A stretch of DNA of 64,000 nucleotides from Bergeyella sp. (GTDB lineage Bacteria > Bacteroidota > Bacteroidia > Flavobacteriales > Weeksellaceae), in assembly GCA_030263285.1 (NCBI GenBank), contig SZYB01000002.1:434001-498000 (forward strand), written 5' to 3'. Positions 26,160 to 35,253 of the stretch are shown in pieces. Both the position numbers and the translations under genes were made by a program. The number at the start of each line of letters is the position of its first letter. Position 1 is the stretch's first letter. Under the pieces are notes generated by a model that saw only the letters and a list, made by a program, of their open reading frames with translations, was not told the DNA's origin and ran no database searches.

Positions 26160-27269
26160 TTAGATGAGATAAAACTCATTGAGTTTTTCTTCCGACAGCT
26201 CTTTTATTACTTCAACCCACGCGTCGTTATCGTTAAGACAAGGGATATAGTGGAAGTTTTCTCCCCCAGCACGTAAAAACGAGTTTTTGCCACCTATCGC
26301 TATTTCTTCCAAAGTTTCCAGACAATCAGAAACAAATGCAGGGCAACACACCACCAGGTTTTTGATTCCTTTTTTTGGAAGTTTTTCTAGGGTTTCATCG
26401 GTGTAGGGCTCTATCCATTTGTCTTTACCTAGGCGGGACTGAAAAGAAACTATTATCCTGTCTTTTGGTAAGTGAAGCCTTTTTGCTATCTCTTCTGTGG
26501 TTTTATAGCATTGATGACGGTAACAAAACTGATGGGAGGGTCTGTTTTTTTCAAAACAGCATTTTCCTATTCTACAGGTTCCGGTGGGATCTGTTTTGTA
26601 GAGGTGTCTTTCCGGAATCCCATGATAAGAAAACATGAGGGCATCAAACTCTTTAGGTAAATTTTCCTTTATGCTTTTTGCAAGAGCATCTAGGTAAGAG
26701 TTTTTATTATAGAAAGGTGTTACATAATGGATTTGTACCTCGGAAAACTTTTCTTTTTTCACTTCTTCGGCCTTTTCTATAACGGTTTCTGTGGTACTCA
26801 TGGCGTATTGGGGATAAAGCGGGAAGAGCACCACTTGAGTTACGCCCTTTTCTGCCAGAGCTTTCATCCCGTTTTCTATGCTGGGTTGGGCATACCGCAT
26901 GGCAATCTCCACGGGTAAGTTCATTTTTTTTAGGAGTTTATCGCGTAACTTTTCTGTGTATACAATAAGCGGAGATCCCTTTGGCGTCCAAACGGTTTTA
27001 TAGGCTTCGGCAGATTTTTTGGGTCGGGTTCTTAAAATGATTCCCCGCACAAGAAGATTCCTAAAAAACCAGCGATAATCAATGACTTTCTCGTCCATCA
27101 AAAACTCGTCCAGATAATTCTTTACATCTTCTATTTCTGTAGATCTCGGAGATCCGAGATTTACCAAAAGAATTCCTTTTTTGTTATCTTGGGTGCTGTG
27201 ATTCCCGGTATTTTGAGTTTTTTGCACGGGTATTAGGAAATTAAGGTTATGTGTATGCAATCTAGCCAT
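26160..27269 (-). CDS. hemH: Ferrochelatase
   Basis: HemH inserts ferrous iron into protoporphyrin IX, the last step of heme synthesis. The 369-residue protein has KGILLVNLGSPRS near 32, a family-typical RWFFRN and MRYAQPSIENGM, the SYHGIPERH motif with the metal-site histidine near 217, and the CPAFVSDCLETLEEI signature near 310. An extra 30 residues precede the usual start; the ATG at 27269 overlaps the stop of the upstream Nfu gene by 8 bases (ATGGCTAG), so translational coupling probably sets the start. The extension has no clear targeting role. Pairing with an Fe-S carrier gene suggests a shared iron theme. Confidence 0.92.
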   Translation of the reverse strand: MARLHTHNLNFLIPVQKTQNTGNHSTQDNKKGILLVNLGSPRSTEIEDVKNYLDEFLMDEKVIDYRWFFRNLLVRGIILRTRPKKSAEAYKTVWTPKGSPLIVYTEKLRDKLLKKMNLPVEIAMRYAQPSIENGMKALAEKGVTQVVLFPLYPQYAMSTTETVIEKAEEVKKEKFSEVQIHYVTPFYNKNSYLDALAKSIKENLPKEFDALMFSYHGIPERHLYKTDPTGTCRIGKCCFEKNRPSHQFCYRHQCYKTTEEIAKRLHLPKDRIIVSFQSRLGKDKWIEPYTDETLEKLPKKGIKNLVVCCPAFVSDCLETLEEIAIGGKNSFLRAGGENFHYIPCLNDNDAWVEVIKELSEEKLNEFYLI

Positions 27270-28140
27270 TTATTGCTTCTACCCGTGCTACGAGATCCGG
27301 CAGAAACTGTTTTAGTATGCTTTCTATACCATTCTTTAGTGTGGCCGTAGAACTAGGGCATCCGGAGCAAGCACCCTGTAAAAGCATCTTTGCCGTTTTT
27401 GTATCGGCATCATATTCTATAAGGGAAATTTTACCGCCATCGTTTTCTACGGCGGGGGCGACGTACTCGCTCAGTATATCAGCTATTTTTTTTTCGTTTT
27501 CACTGTAGTCTCTCTTTATGATATTTCCTACCGGACTTTCGTGTTTTTGTGGTTCTATTTTTGTTATTTCTCCACCATTCTGGAGGTATTCCGCAATAAA
27601 ACTCCTAAGAGGGGTCACCACTTCTTGCCACTCGTACGTGGGATCTTTCGTAACCGTAACGAAATTATCGGATACAAAAACTTCCGTAACAAAATTATAT
27701 TCATCAAAAATGGCTTTTGCCAAAGGGACATTATCAGATTCTTCTTTGGTTTTTACTTCTACAAAACCATTTATGATAGACATGGAAGAGACAAATTTCA
27801 TCACGTTGGGATTGGGAGTCATCTCCGCATAGAGCGAGAAAAGCTTCTTTTTTTTGGGTAGATAAAGACCGGGAACTGCAAGGAGTTCATCCTCTATGGT
27901 ATTTCTCAGGTTTTCTGCTACGGTATCCCATTCTACCGTATCTTCCTTGGCTATAGCAACAAAGTTGGCGGTAATAAAAATTTTGGAGACAAAAGGATAA
28001 TTAAAAAGCTCTTGTGCCAGAGGAATCTCTGAAATATCAGAACTTCTATCAAGCTCTAGAGCACCTGGGATGAGGGTATAATCAGCCACAAATTTGAGGA
28101 CCCTGGGATTTTCAGTGGGCTCTATATAGATCTTACGCAT
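27262..28140 (-). CDS. Nfu-type Fe-S carrier with two N-terminal Nfu domains
   Basis: The 292-residue protein has two tandem Nfu_N domains (about 1-95, EPTENPRVLKFV; and about 103-195, EMTPNPNVMKFV) and a C-terminal NifU-like domain with the cluster-binding CxxC in GACSGCPSS near 270. Such carriers hand Fe-S clusters to target enzymes. I start at the ATG at 28140 (MRKIYIEP), because the longer open frame to 28311 has no similarity and overlaps the divergent gene's promoter. It overlaps hemH by 8 bases and is divergent from the gamma-carbonic-anhydrase-like gene. Confidence 0.88.
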   Translation of the reverse strand: MRKIYIEPTENPRVLKFVADYTLIPGALELDRSSDISEIPLAQELFNYPFVSKIFITANFVAIAKEDTVEWDTVAENLRNTIEDELLAVPGLYLPKKKKLFSLYAEMTPNPNVMKFVSSMSIINGFVEVKTKEESDNVPLAKAIFDEYNFVTEVFVSDNFVTVTKDPTYEWQEVVTPLRSFIAEYLQNGGEITKIEPQKHESPVGNIIKRDYSENEKKIADILSEYVAPAVENDGGKISLIEYDADTKTAKMLLQGACSGCPSSTATLKNGIESILKQFLPDLVARVEAING

Positions 28141-28274
28141 TAATTTTTTACATTTGGTGTGGGACAAAAATACGCATAAGAAATCGGATTCGTGTTTTTT
28201 TTGTTTGGTTTTGCCTGTCCTTGTGATTGAGAACAGACTATAAATTACACTTTCCCTTATCAGGGGATATAGAG

Positions 28275-28808
28275 ATGGCGATAGTAAAACAAGTTTTAGG
28301 AAAAGCTCCAAGGATGGGGGAGGGTACTTTTTTGGCAGAAAATGCAGTCGTTATAGGGGATGTGTCCTTGGGTAGAGACTGTAGTGTTTGGTATCATGCT
28401 GTGCTTCGCGGTGATGTGCACTTTATCTCAGTAGGGGATGGCGTAAATATTCAAGATCACGCCATGCTCCATTGTACATATGAAAAATACCCGCTCATTA
28501 TTGGGAGTAATGTGTCCATAGGACACAGAGCTATAGTGCACGGATGTACCATAAAAGACAATGTACTGGTAGGGATGGGGGCCATAGTAATGGATAACTG
28601 CATGGTAGAAGAAAACTCAATTGTAGGGGCAGGAGCACTGGTTACTCAGGGGACTCGGGTGCGGTCAGGAGAAGTGTGGGGCGGGGTTCCTGCCAGAAAA
28701 ATAAAAAATATTTCTACAGAGCTGTTGAAAGGAGAGGTGCATAGAATTGCCAGCAACTACGTAAGATATGCCTCTTGGCATAAAGAACAATCTACGGATA
28801 GATCATAA
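28275..28808 (+). CDS. Gamma-carbonic-anhydrase-family hexapeptide protein
   Basis: A 177-residue left-handed beta-helix protein (YrdA/PaaY-like). Hexapeptide repeats run from about 15 to 140, with VWYHAVLRGDV, the metal-binding histidines in QDHAMLHCT and IGHRAIVHGCTI, and a closing C-terminal helix. Gamma-CA homologues bind zinc or iron; activity of this subgroup is uncertain. I start at ATG 28275 because the fold begins there; the in-frame TTG at 28227 is upstream of any conserved sequence. It is divergent from the Nfu/hemH pair. Confidence 0.88.
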   Translation: MAIVKQVLGKAPRMGEGTFLAENAVVIGDVSLGRDCSVWYHAVLRGDVHFISVGDGVNIQDHAMLHCTYEKYPLIIGSNVSIGHRAIVHGCTIKDNVLVGMGAIVMDNCMVEENSIVGAGALVTQGTRVRSGEVWGGVPARKIKNISTELLKGEVHRIASNYVRYASWHKEQSTDRS

Positions 28809-29067
28809 CGGTCCTGTTTCCTTCTCGGTTAATCCCTGTAGGAGAAGATAGGGTTTGTCGTACGTCGGAGTTTTTATGATCGTATTTCAGCCGATTGGAA
28901 GGGTTTTTACAAGGTTTGCATCCGGTATGGCCTTATTGTTAAGGTTTTCCTTAAGAGAATAGGAATCTTTTGTACGTTCCTTTGTGATGATATCTTTTGT
29001 CTTTATTGTAACGACAAGAGGTGATCGTGAAATATAAGACAACAGGCAACCCAAAAGATATTCTCAT
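28809..29067 (-). pseudogene. Remnant of a small lipoprotein gene
   Basis: On the minus strand an ATG at 29067 opens a clear lipoprotein signal (MRISFGLPVVLYFTITSC) followed by a charged region. After a frameshift near 28990 the other frame reads DSYSLKENLNNKAIPDANLV and then TPTYDKPYLLLQGLTEKET down to the end of the neighbouring gene. The family is unknown. The shift and an in-frame stop make it non-functional unless it is a sequencing error. Confidence 0.45.
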
Positions 29068-29404
29068 ATTTAGCCCAATATTTATTTTTTCCTTCAAAAA
29101 AACTTTAGAGTGTATAGTATTCTGTTAAACGCCTTTTGTTCCGTATCAAACAATATTTTAACGACATTCATTGAACTTGCACATTGTAAAACGAGTTAAT
29201 TATTTTTGTTGCCTGATGGGGGCGGTCAAGACAAGAGAGACTAAAAGAGCGTAATAAAAAGATCAAAAAATATAGCATTATCTCATTAGATGTTGGCGGT
29301 ACTTACGGCCGGAAAAAAACGGACAGAGCAAAATAGTGGTGTGCGTGGCAGAAGATTGCTGCAAAAAATTAAGGGACTCAAAATTTTATGTTAAATCCCC
29401 TTCA
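29068..29404. other. Intergenic region with no clear gene
   Basis: A short plus-strand fragment (IISLDVGGTYGR near 29280, then a cysteine-containing stretch up to about 29400) might be the end of another decayed gene, because a terminator follows immediately. No family can be named. Confidence 0.3.
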
Positions 29405-29406
29405 GG

Positions 29407-29433
29407 GACCTGTTTTTCAGGCAGGTCTTTTTT
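29407..29433 (+). terminator. Intrinsic terminator
   Basis: GACCTG (29407-29412) pairs with CAGGTC (29422-29427) and six T bases follow. No intact plus-strand gene ends just upstream, so it probably outlived a decayed gene. Confidence 0.65.
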
Positions 29434-29713
29434 GTAAATGACGTTTGAAGTTCTGCCCGTCTCATTTTTTATTTTACCCTTGCGTTGCCATGGAAGATAT
29501 GGGTGGACCTCATCAGTCCCAATCGTTCCCCTCTCCTTTGACAGAAAGCCTTTAAGATATATCAAAGACTCTTTTTTATTTTCTAAGGATTCTACTCCTC
29601 ATTCTTTTGTGAAGATGAGAAATGTTGATTATTTGGAATAATTTTAGGACATTTGGTGTTGCGGATTCCTTTTAAGGAGGCGGTCTTTAAGGTTTTAAGT
29701 ATTCTTGGATAAT

Positions 29714-31618
29714 ATGTTGGGCAGGCTTTTTGATTTGGTAGAGTATACCCACAAAAATGTATTCCTTACTGGGAAGGCCGGTACGGGGAAGACGACGTTT
29801 CTTGGCTCATTTATAAAAAAGACGCAAAAAAAGCATATCGTGCTTGCTCCCACGGGCGTGGCGGCAATGAATGCGGGAGGGAGCACCGTACATTCTATGT
29901 TTGGACTCCCTCTTAAAGGTTTTCTCCCCACTCATGACAAGGTAGAGGAAAATTTGTTTAATAATATCCCTTTGCTTGTTTCTCATTTTCGTTTCAGAAA
30001 AGATAAACTAAAACTCTTTCGGGAGCTAGAGCTTATTATAATAGACGAGGTTTCTATGCTTAGGGCAGATGTTTTGGATATGGTAGATTATGCACTGAAG
30101 TATGCGAGGAGAAATACTAATCCTTTTGGTGGGGTGCAATTGCTCCTGGTGGGAGACCTCTATCAAATTCCTCCCGTAGTAAAAGAAAACAGTGGACTTT
30201 CAAGGTTTTATTCTTCTCCCTTTTTTTTCGATAGTCATATCATGGAGAGCCTTTCCCTAATCACGGTAGAGCTCACGAAGGTATACAGGCAGCAGGATCA
30301 AAAATTTATAGAAATTCTTAATGCACTGCGAAACAGAAACATAAAAGAAATAGATTTTCAGAGTCTTAATAAAAGATATTGTCCTAATTTTGAACCCAAA
30401 GATTCGGGTTATGTTTATCTTACTTCTCATCACAGGATGGCAGATGAGATCAATCAAAAACAACTTCTGAATCTTAAAAGCGATTCTTTCTTTTATACCG
30501 CAAATATTTTTGGGAGTTTTAATGAGTCTCAGTATCCCACAGACCCTGTTCTTGAGCTTCGTGAGGGTGCTCAGGTAATGTTTATAAGAAATGATACAGG
30601 AGGCGATAAAAAATACTATAACGGAAAACTAGCTACCGTTTTACATCTCTACAAAACAGAAATATGGGTAAAATTCGAAAATTCTGGAGAAAAATATAGG
30701 CTCAGGAAAGAGCTATGGGAAAACAAAACATACCGTGTAGATGGAGGAAATAATATTAAGGAAGAGGTTATAGGCGGTTTTGAGCAATATCCCGTCCGTC
30801 TGGCATGGGCAGTCACTATCCATAAAAGTCAGGGGCTTACATTTGATAAACTCGTTATAGATGCGGGCAGTTCTTTTGCTTCCGGGCAGGTATATGTGGC
30901 ACTTTCCAGATGTAGGACTTTGGAGGGGATTGTTCTAAAATCAAGGATAAGTCCGGAGAGCATCATAAAAGACGAGAGGATAGAGGCTTTCCAAAAAAGC
31001 ACCGATGCAAAGGAAAATCTTTCGGAAATTATAGAGGAGGGAAAATATCGCCATGTTACAGAGAAGTTGCTATCAAAACTCGACAACTTATGGATGAAAG
31101 AGGCCATAAGGGCTTGGTACGCTCGAGGGCTTGCTTCCAAAAAATTAAAACAGGAAAAAACGTTTGGTGCATATTCTTTGCTCAACAAAACAACAGAAGA
31201 ATTGGAAACGGTATTTCTAAAATTCAGGAAAATACTTTTCCACATGACAGGTTTTTTTTTCTTGAAAAAAATTTCTTGGGAAGAAATAGAAGAAAAATGC
31301 GCAGGGGCAACAAATTTCTTTTTTATCAAGGTATATGAAAATATACTTATGCCCCTCAAAGAATTTTATACCCGGACAAAAGTTATTAAGGGACTCAAAG
31401 CCTTCAATGAAGAGACTTTTGCGCTTTTGGAAGATTTGGAGGATTACCTCAATTCCCTGAAAAACATTAGACTCCTTGATACGTTTTTGTTTGACCCCAA
31501 AAATGAAGTGAAGGTTTCATTAGTCCGTGAGAAGGTTCCCGGTAAGGTAATAAGTTCCCGGCGGTTTGAGCAAGGGAAGAGCATAGGATCTCCAGAGAGA
31601 GAGAAACCTCACTTATGA
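29714..31618 (+). CDS. Pif1-like superfamily 1 DNA helicase, C terminus frameshifted
   Basis: The protein has Walker A GKAGTGKTT at about 20-28, LAPTGVAAMNAGGSTVHS after it, Walker B IIIDEVSMLRADV, GDLYQIPPVV and a late AVTIHKSQGLTFD and YVALSRC pair, the set of Pif1/RecD-like helicases. The region after about 480 normally leads to a helix-turn-helix domain. Here the frame ends at 31618 in a tail (GSPEREKPHL) that does not fit, while the next frame carries the expected ending. I use the ATG at 29714; a TTG three codons earlier (29705) is equally open. The helicase core is complete, so partial function is possible. Confidence 0.82.
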   Translation: MLGRLFDLVEYTHKNVFLTGKAGTGKTTFLGSFIKKTQKKHIVLAPTGVAAMNAGGSTVHSMFGLPLKGFLPTHDKVEENLFNNIPLLVSHFRFRKDKLKLFRELELIIIDEVSMLRADVLDMVDYALKYARRNTNPFGGVQLLLVGDLYQIPPVVKENSGLSRFYSSPFFFDSHIMESLSLITVELTKVYRQQDQKFIEILNALRNRNIKEIDFQSLNKRYCPNFEPKDSGYVYLTSHHRMADEINQKQLLNLKSDSFFYTANIFGSFNESQYPTDPVLELREGAQVMFIRNDTGGDKKYYNGKLATVLHLYKTEIWVKFENSGEKYRLRKELWENKTYRVDGGNNIKEEVIGGFEQYPVRLAWAVTIHKSQGLTFDKLVIDAGSSFASGQVYVALSRCRTLEGIVLKSRISPESIIKDERIEAFQKSTDAKENLSEIIEEGKYRHVTEKLLSKLDNLWMKEAIRAWYARGLASKKLKQEKTFGAYSLLNKTTEELETVFLKFRKILFHMTGFFFLKKISWEEIEEKCAGATNFFFIKVYENILMPLKEFYTRTKVIKGLKAFNEETFALLEDLEDYLNSLKNIRLLDTFLFDPKNEVKVSLVREKVPGKVISSRRFEQGKSIGSPEREKPHL

Positions 31619-31778
31619 AACGGTTTTTTCTCATCTTGCCGGCTTTTTGGAAGAAGGAAGACTTGATATTACCCGTATAATTTCTCAGGAGAAAATTCAT
31701 AATTTCAATAAAGAGTACGGCAGGGAGAAAAACTTGAAACTCACCGAATGGAAAAAAGCTTCTCCCGGAGAATTTTGA
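31585..31778 (+). pseudogene. Detached C-terminal helix-turn-helix end of the Pif1-like helicase
   Basis: In another frame the DNA reads LQRERNLTYETVFSHLAGFL, then DITRIISQEKIHNF, to a TGA at 31776-31778. This is the HTH-type ending typical of flavobacterial Pif1-like helicases (compare SIxxLxxER..T...HL). Together with the FEQGKSI end of the main frame it shows a frameshift at about 31580-31590, just before an AGAGAGAGA tract. A programmed shift, a real mutation or a sequencing error could each explain it. Confidence 0.65.
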
Positions 31779-32507
31779 ATTTTACGAAATACGGGTTTAC
31801 TACGTTATTTTTTTGCCGAGCTCGCACCATAATTAATTAAAAAAAAGGTTTCGGGAAAATATTCACAGTCCTTTTAACAAGAGCTGTAGTCAGGCTCTCG
31901 TATCTGCTATCGCCATCGAGATGTGGGGCTGCACATAGGTTGCGCCGGGCGTCACAGAGATGGTTCTGCCACATATTCTTAGTCCTTTATAAGGGATTAA
32001 AGGCCTTTTCTACTTATCTTTTTATCTTTTAGAAAAATTCTCCAGATTCATAGGGGAATGCCGTACCCTTTTCTTCTACCATTTTTGTTATTTTTTCTGC
32101 AAGACTCATGAAACTTACCTTATGCAGTATGTTGCGGGTTTTTGAGTATGTACCGGGTATTGCAGGATTACTCTTTTTTATGGGGTCGTAGACAGGAGTT
32201 CCGGAAATGATGGAAGTGTGCCGTTCAGTCTGCCTTTAATCTCTATCTTCACGGTTGTTTTTTTATCCGATACATAGATATTTATCCGGTTCATGTTTAC
32301 GGCAGAAATTCTGCAGGGAGTTGGGGAATGAGGTGAAAGTCTGATATTTTGGAGACAAGAAGATCCCGGAGGTTTTTCCCTCAGCAAAGGTTTTGGAGAA
32401 AACTTTTATTTTCCTTTCCAGTTTACTTAAAATCCTTAAGAGGTATGGATTCTTGGGGGCGGGTTTGCCGTGGAAGCAATTTTAGGAAATACTACAAGGG
32501 TAGAATC
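31779..32507. other. Degenerate region with a decayed minus-strand gene
   Basis: On the minus strand, pieces read INIYVSDKKTTVKIEIKG (near 32270) and, after a frameshift, GTPVYDPIKKSNPAIPGTYS (near 32180-32120) and LAEKITKMVEEKGTAFPYES to a stop near 32030. They look like the end of a real protein of unknown family. The 31790-32030 part has nothing I can name. Confidence 0.4.
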
Positions 32508-32610
32508 TTTTTTTGTCCTGAGATTTTTTAAGAAAAAACACACGAGTATAAGATTTGCAGATGATAAGGGTCTGAATAGTTTTTTTTTGAAAAATCTCAG
32601 GACAAAAAAA
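32508..32610. repeat. Long inverted repeat with perfect 21-base arms
   Basis: Bases 32508-32528 are perfectly complementary to 32590-32610 (core GTCCTGAGA flanked by T and A runs), with a 61-base spacer, and the match continues imperfectly inwards through the A/T runs. It lies between a decayed region and the end of folB on the minus strand. It could be a terminator for folB, the ends of a tiny mobile element, or a structured RNA. Confidence 0.65.
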
Positions 32611-32636
32611 TATACGAGGCATATGCGCAAGGAGAA

Positions 32637-32996
32637 TCAAAAAGTTTCTTCTATCTCTATGCTGGCGCCTTTCATTTCGCCTTTCATGGGAGGAGATTTT
32701 TTTGTGATTTTTACTTTTATTCTTTTTGCATGGGGAAATTCTTTTTTTATCTTTCTCAATATTCTTCCCCCTACATGTTCTATGAGACGAGAAGGAATTT
32801 TCATTTCTTGATGTATTATGGCATTAATTTCGGCATAGTTTATGGTATCTTTTAGCTCGTCGCTTTCTATGGCTTCAGAAAAATCGGCAGTGACTTCTAC
32901 ACAGATGAGGTATTCAGCTCCTATGATGTTCTCTTCTTTCAGTACCCCATGACAGGCATGAATTTTTATGTCTTCCAGTTGTATTTTGGTAATCAT
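32637..32996 (-). CDS. folB: Dihydroneopterin aldolase
   Basis: FolB converts 7,8-dihydroneopterin to 6-hydroxymethyl-dihydropterin in folate synthesis. The 119-residue protein has the family start IQLEDIKIHACHGVLKEEN, with the active-site glutamate region, the INYAEI motif and IEHVGGRILRKI, and a terminal strand set ending with KITKKSPP. Length is normal. It follows thrC by 13 bases in the same direction, so it may be co-transcribed with thrABC, though there is no pathway link. Confidence 0.92.
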   Translation of the reverse strand: MITKIQLEDIKIHACHGVLKEENIIGAEYLICVEVTADFSEAIESDELKDTINYAEINAIIHQEMKIPSRLIEHVGGRILRKIKKEFPHAKRIKVKITKKSPPMKGEMKGASIEIEETF

Positions 32997-33009
32997 TTGT
33001 AGTAATGTT

Positions 33010-34314
33010 TTAAAAAAGTTGGGATAAAAATGCCCTAAAATCAGAGTAATTGGAAGATATTTCTACTGTAATTTTTTCTTTTTTCATAAGAGGTTTTAGT
33101 GTTTCGGGCAGAGGTATTTTTTTGTTTGTGGCTCTTTCCACAGCGTCCGGAAATTTTACGGGATGCGCAGTTTCCAGAAAAAAACCTTTTTTTCCGAGAT
33201 GCAGAGAGAGATAGTTCTCTAGTGCCAAATAGGCCACTGCCCCATGGGGATCCAAAGTGTATCCGGATGCGGTTTTTATTTTTTCTATGACAGCAAGTGT
33301 TTCTGCATCGGTGATGCTTTCTCCAGAGAGTATGGCAGAGAGATCTTTGAAAGAATAACCGAATAGTTCCATCACTCTCACAAAATTACTGGGATTTCCT
33401 ACATCCATTGCGTTGGACAGCGTAGGTAGGGCCTTTATGGTAGAGTATTTCTCGGTTTTCAGATATTTTGGAACGACATCGTTTTTGTTACAAGCAGCAA
33501 TAAAATGATCCACGGGCATGCCTCTCCGGTAGGCAAGCATCCCTGCACAGAGATTTCCAAAATTGCCACTCGGTACAGAGATCACGGGTTTGGCTTTATG
33601 CTTTTTTTGCCATTCTTTTTGAGCGATGAGATAGTATACTTGTTGAGGTAACCAACGCGATATATTGATAGAATTTGCAGAAGTGAGAGACATCTTTTCG
33701 TTGAGCTCCGTATCGGAAAAGGCTTCTTTCACGAGTCTCTGACAATCATCAAAACTTCCTTTTACTTCCAGGGCTTTTACGTTTCCTCTCAGCCCTGTAA
33801 GTTGTTTCTCCTGCACTGGACTTACTCTGTTTTTGGGGTAAAGAATAATTACTTCTATGTCGGAAATCCCATAAAAACCACTTGCCACAGCGCCACCGGT
33901 GTCCCCAGAAGTGGCGACCAAAACCCATATTTTTTTATCTTCTTCCTTCAAAAAGTAAGAAAGACAACGACTCATGAAACGTGCTCCCACATCTTTAAAA
34001 GCGAGACTGGGACCATGAAACATTTCAAGAGCAGAAATTTCTGGTGAAATTTCCACCAGCGGGAAGGGGAAGCAGAGAGTCTCTTCACAGATATTCCTTA
34101 AAATTTCTTCTGGAATTTCTTCTCCTATAAAGTCTTTCATACACTCAAAACCAATTTCTACATTGGGTAGATGAGAAAGTTGTGAGAGAAATTTCACAGA
34201 GAATTTTGGGATGGATTTCGGAAAAAAAAGCCCGTTATCTTTTCCTTGTCCCAAAAGGGTGGCTTTTTTATAACTTACCCTCTCTTCCGGATGTCTTAGA
34301 TTATAGAATTGCAT
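33010..34314 (-). CDS. thrC: Threonine synthase
   Basis: ThrC turns O-phosphohomoserine into threonine using PLP. The 434-residue enzyme has the N-terminal domain (YNLRHPEERVSYKKA), the cofactor lysine in HGPSLAFKDVGARF (about residue 108), the ATSGDTGGAVASGF phosphate loop near 134-147 and SVPSGNFGNL near 243. It is the third gene of thrABC, three bases after thrB, so expression must be coupled. Confidence 0.94.
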   Translation of the reverse strand: MQFYNLRHPEERVSYKKATLLGQGKDNGLFFPKSIPKFSVKFLSQLSHLPNVEIGFECMKDFIGEEIPEEILRNICEETLCFPFPLVEISPEISALEMFHGPSLAFKDVGARFMSRCLSYFLKEEDKKIWVLVATSGDTGGAVASGFYGISDIEVIILYPKNRVSPVQEKQLTGLRGNVKALEVKGSFDDCQRLVKEAFSDTELNEKMSLTSANSINISRWLPQQVYYLIAQKEWQKKHKAKPVISVPSGNFGNLCAGMLAYRRGMPVDHFIAACNKNDVVPKYLKTEKYSTIKALPTLSNAMDVGNPSNFVRVMELFGYSFKDLSAILSGESITDAETLAVIEKIKTASGYTLDPHGAVAYLALENYLSLHLGKKGFFLETAHPVKFPDAVERATNKKIPLPETLKPLMKKEKITVEISSNYSDFRAFLSQLF

Positions 34315-34317
34315 ATT

Positions 34318-35241
34318 TTACAAAATTGTGATCCCCTGTTGATTAATTTTGGACACATACACATATTGCCTCACCCCTATTTTTCGGTATTCTTCACACA
34401 TGATTTTGGCTATTTTTTCTGCCGTTTCCTTTTTTTTGCTTAGCATGAATATGGAGGGACCCGAACCAGAAATTCCTCCACCTAAGGCACCCTCCAATAT
34501 GCTTTTTTCTTTTATTTCAGAAAATTTTGGGATAAGAATACTTCTTGTAGGCTCTATCACCACATCATTTAGGCTTCTGCCTATAAGATCTACATCGTTT
34601 TTTAGTATTCCCGTTATCAGACCTGCAATGTTTCCCCACTGTGTGACGGCATCTTTTAAGGGGATTTTGTTTTTAAGGATTTGTCTGGCATCAGAGGTTT
34701 TTATCTCCACCTGAGGGTGTACTGCTGTGACCAACAAGTCTGGAGAGGTCAAAGGGATAATATCTAAAGGACGAGAAGACTTTACAAGTGTAATTCCTCC
34801 GTATATACACGGAGCGATGTTATCGGCATGCCGAGTTCCCGAAGCCAGTTCTTCTCCGTATATAGCAAAATACACAAGCTGTGGGTAAGAAAAAGGCTTA
34901 CCCAGAAGTACATTTGCCCCAAAGGCGGCACCAGCCGCACTTGCTGCGCTTGATCCTAGACCACTTCCGGGTTTTATGTTCTTTTTTATGATCACCTCAA
35001 AACCTTGCTTCATTTGAGTATGCTCCATTATTTTTCTGAGCACTACGCCGACTACATTTTTTTCGGCTTTTTCTGGCAGACCAAAGTCATCAAGGTGTTT
35101 TATTTTTATTATGGGATCCGATAAGAGCCGAAGCTCCATTTCGTCGTAAGGCTCATGAATGGCCATACCCAGAATGTCAAACCCACAGACCAAATTGGCA
35201 ACAGTGGCAGGAACTTTCAACTGTATTTCTTTCTTTATCAT
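34318..35241 (-). CDS. thrB: Homoserine kinase
   Basis: ThrB phosphorylates homoserine. The 307-residue GHMP kinase has VPATVANLVCGFDILGMAI at the N terminus, the ATP loop PGSGLGSSAASAAGAAF near 91-107 and the C-terminal GGGISGSGPSIFML. Length is normal. It sits between thrA (12-base gap) and thrC (3-base gap). Confidence 0.94.
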   Translation of the reverse strand: MIKKEIQLKVPATVANLVCGFDILGMAIHEPYDEMELRLLSDPIIKIKHLDDFGLPEKAEKNVVGVVLRKIMEHTQMKQGFEVIIKKNIKPGSGLGSSAASAAGAAFGANVLLGKPFSYPQLVYFAIYGEELASGTRHADNIAPCIYGGITLVKSSRPLDIIPLTSPDLLVTAVHPQVEIKTSDARQILKNKIPLKDAVTQWGNIAGLITGILKNDVDLIGRSLNDVVIEPTRSILIPKFSEIKEKSILEGALGGGISGSGPSIFMLSKKKETAEKIAKIMCEEYRKIGVRQYVYVSKINQQGITIL

Positions 35242-35253
35242 CAGAATAAATAT

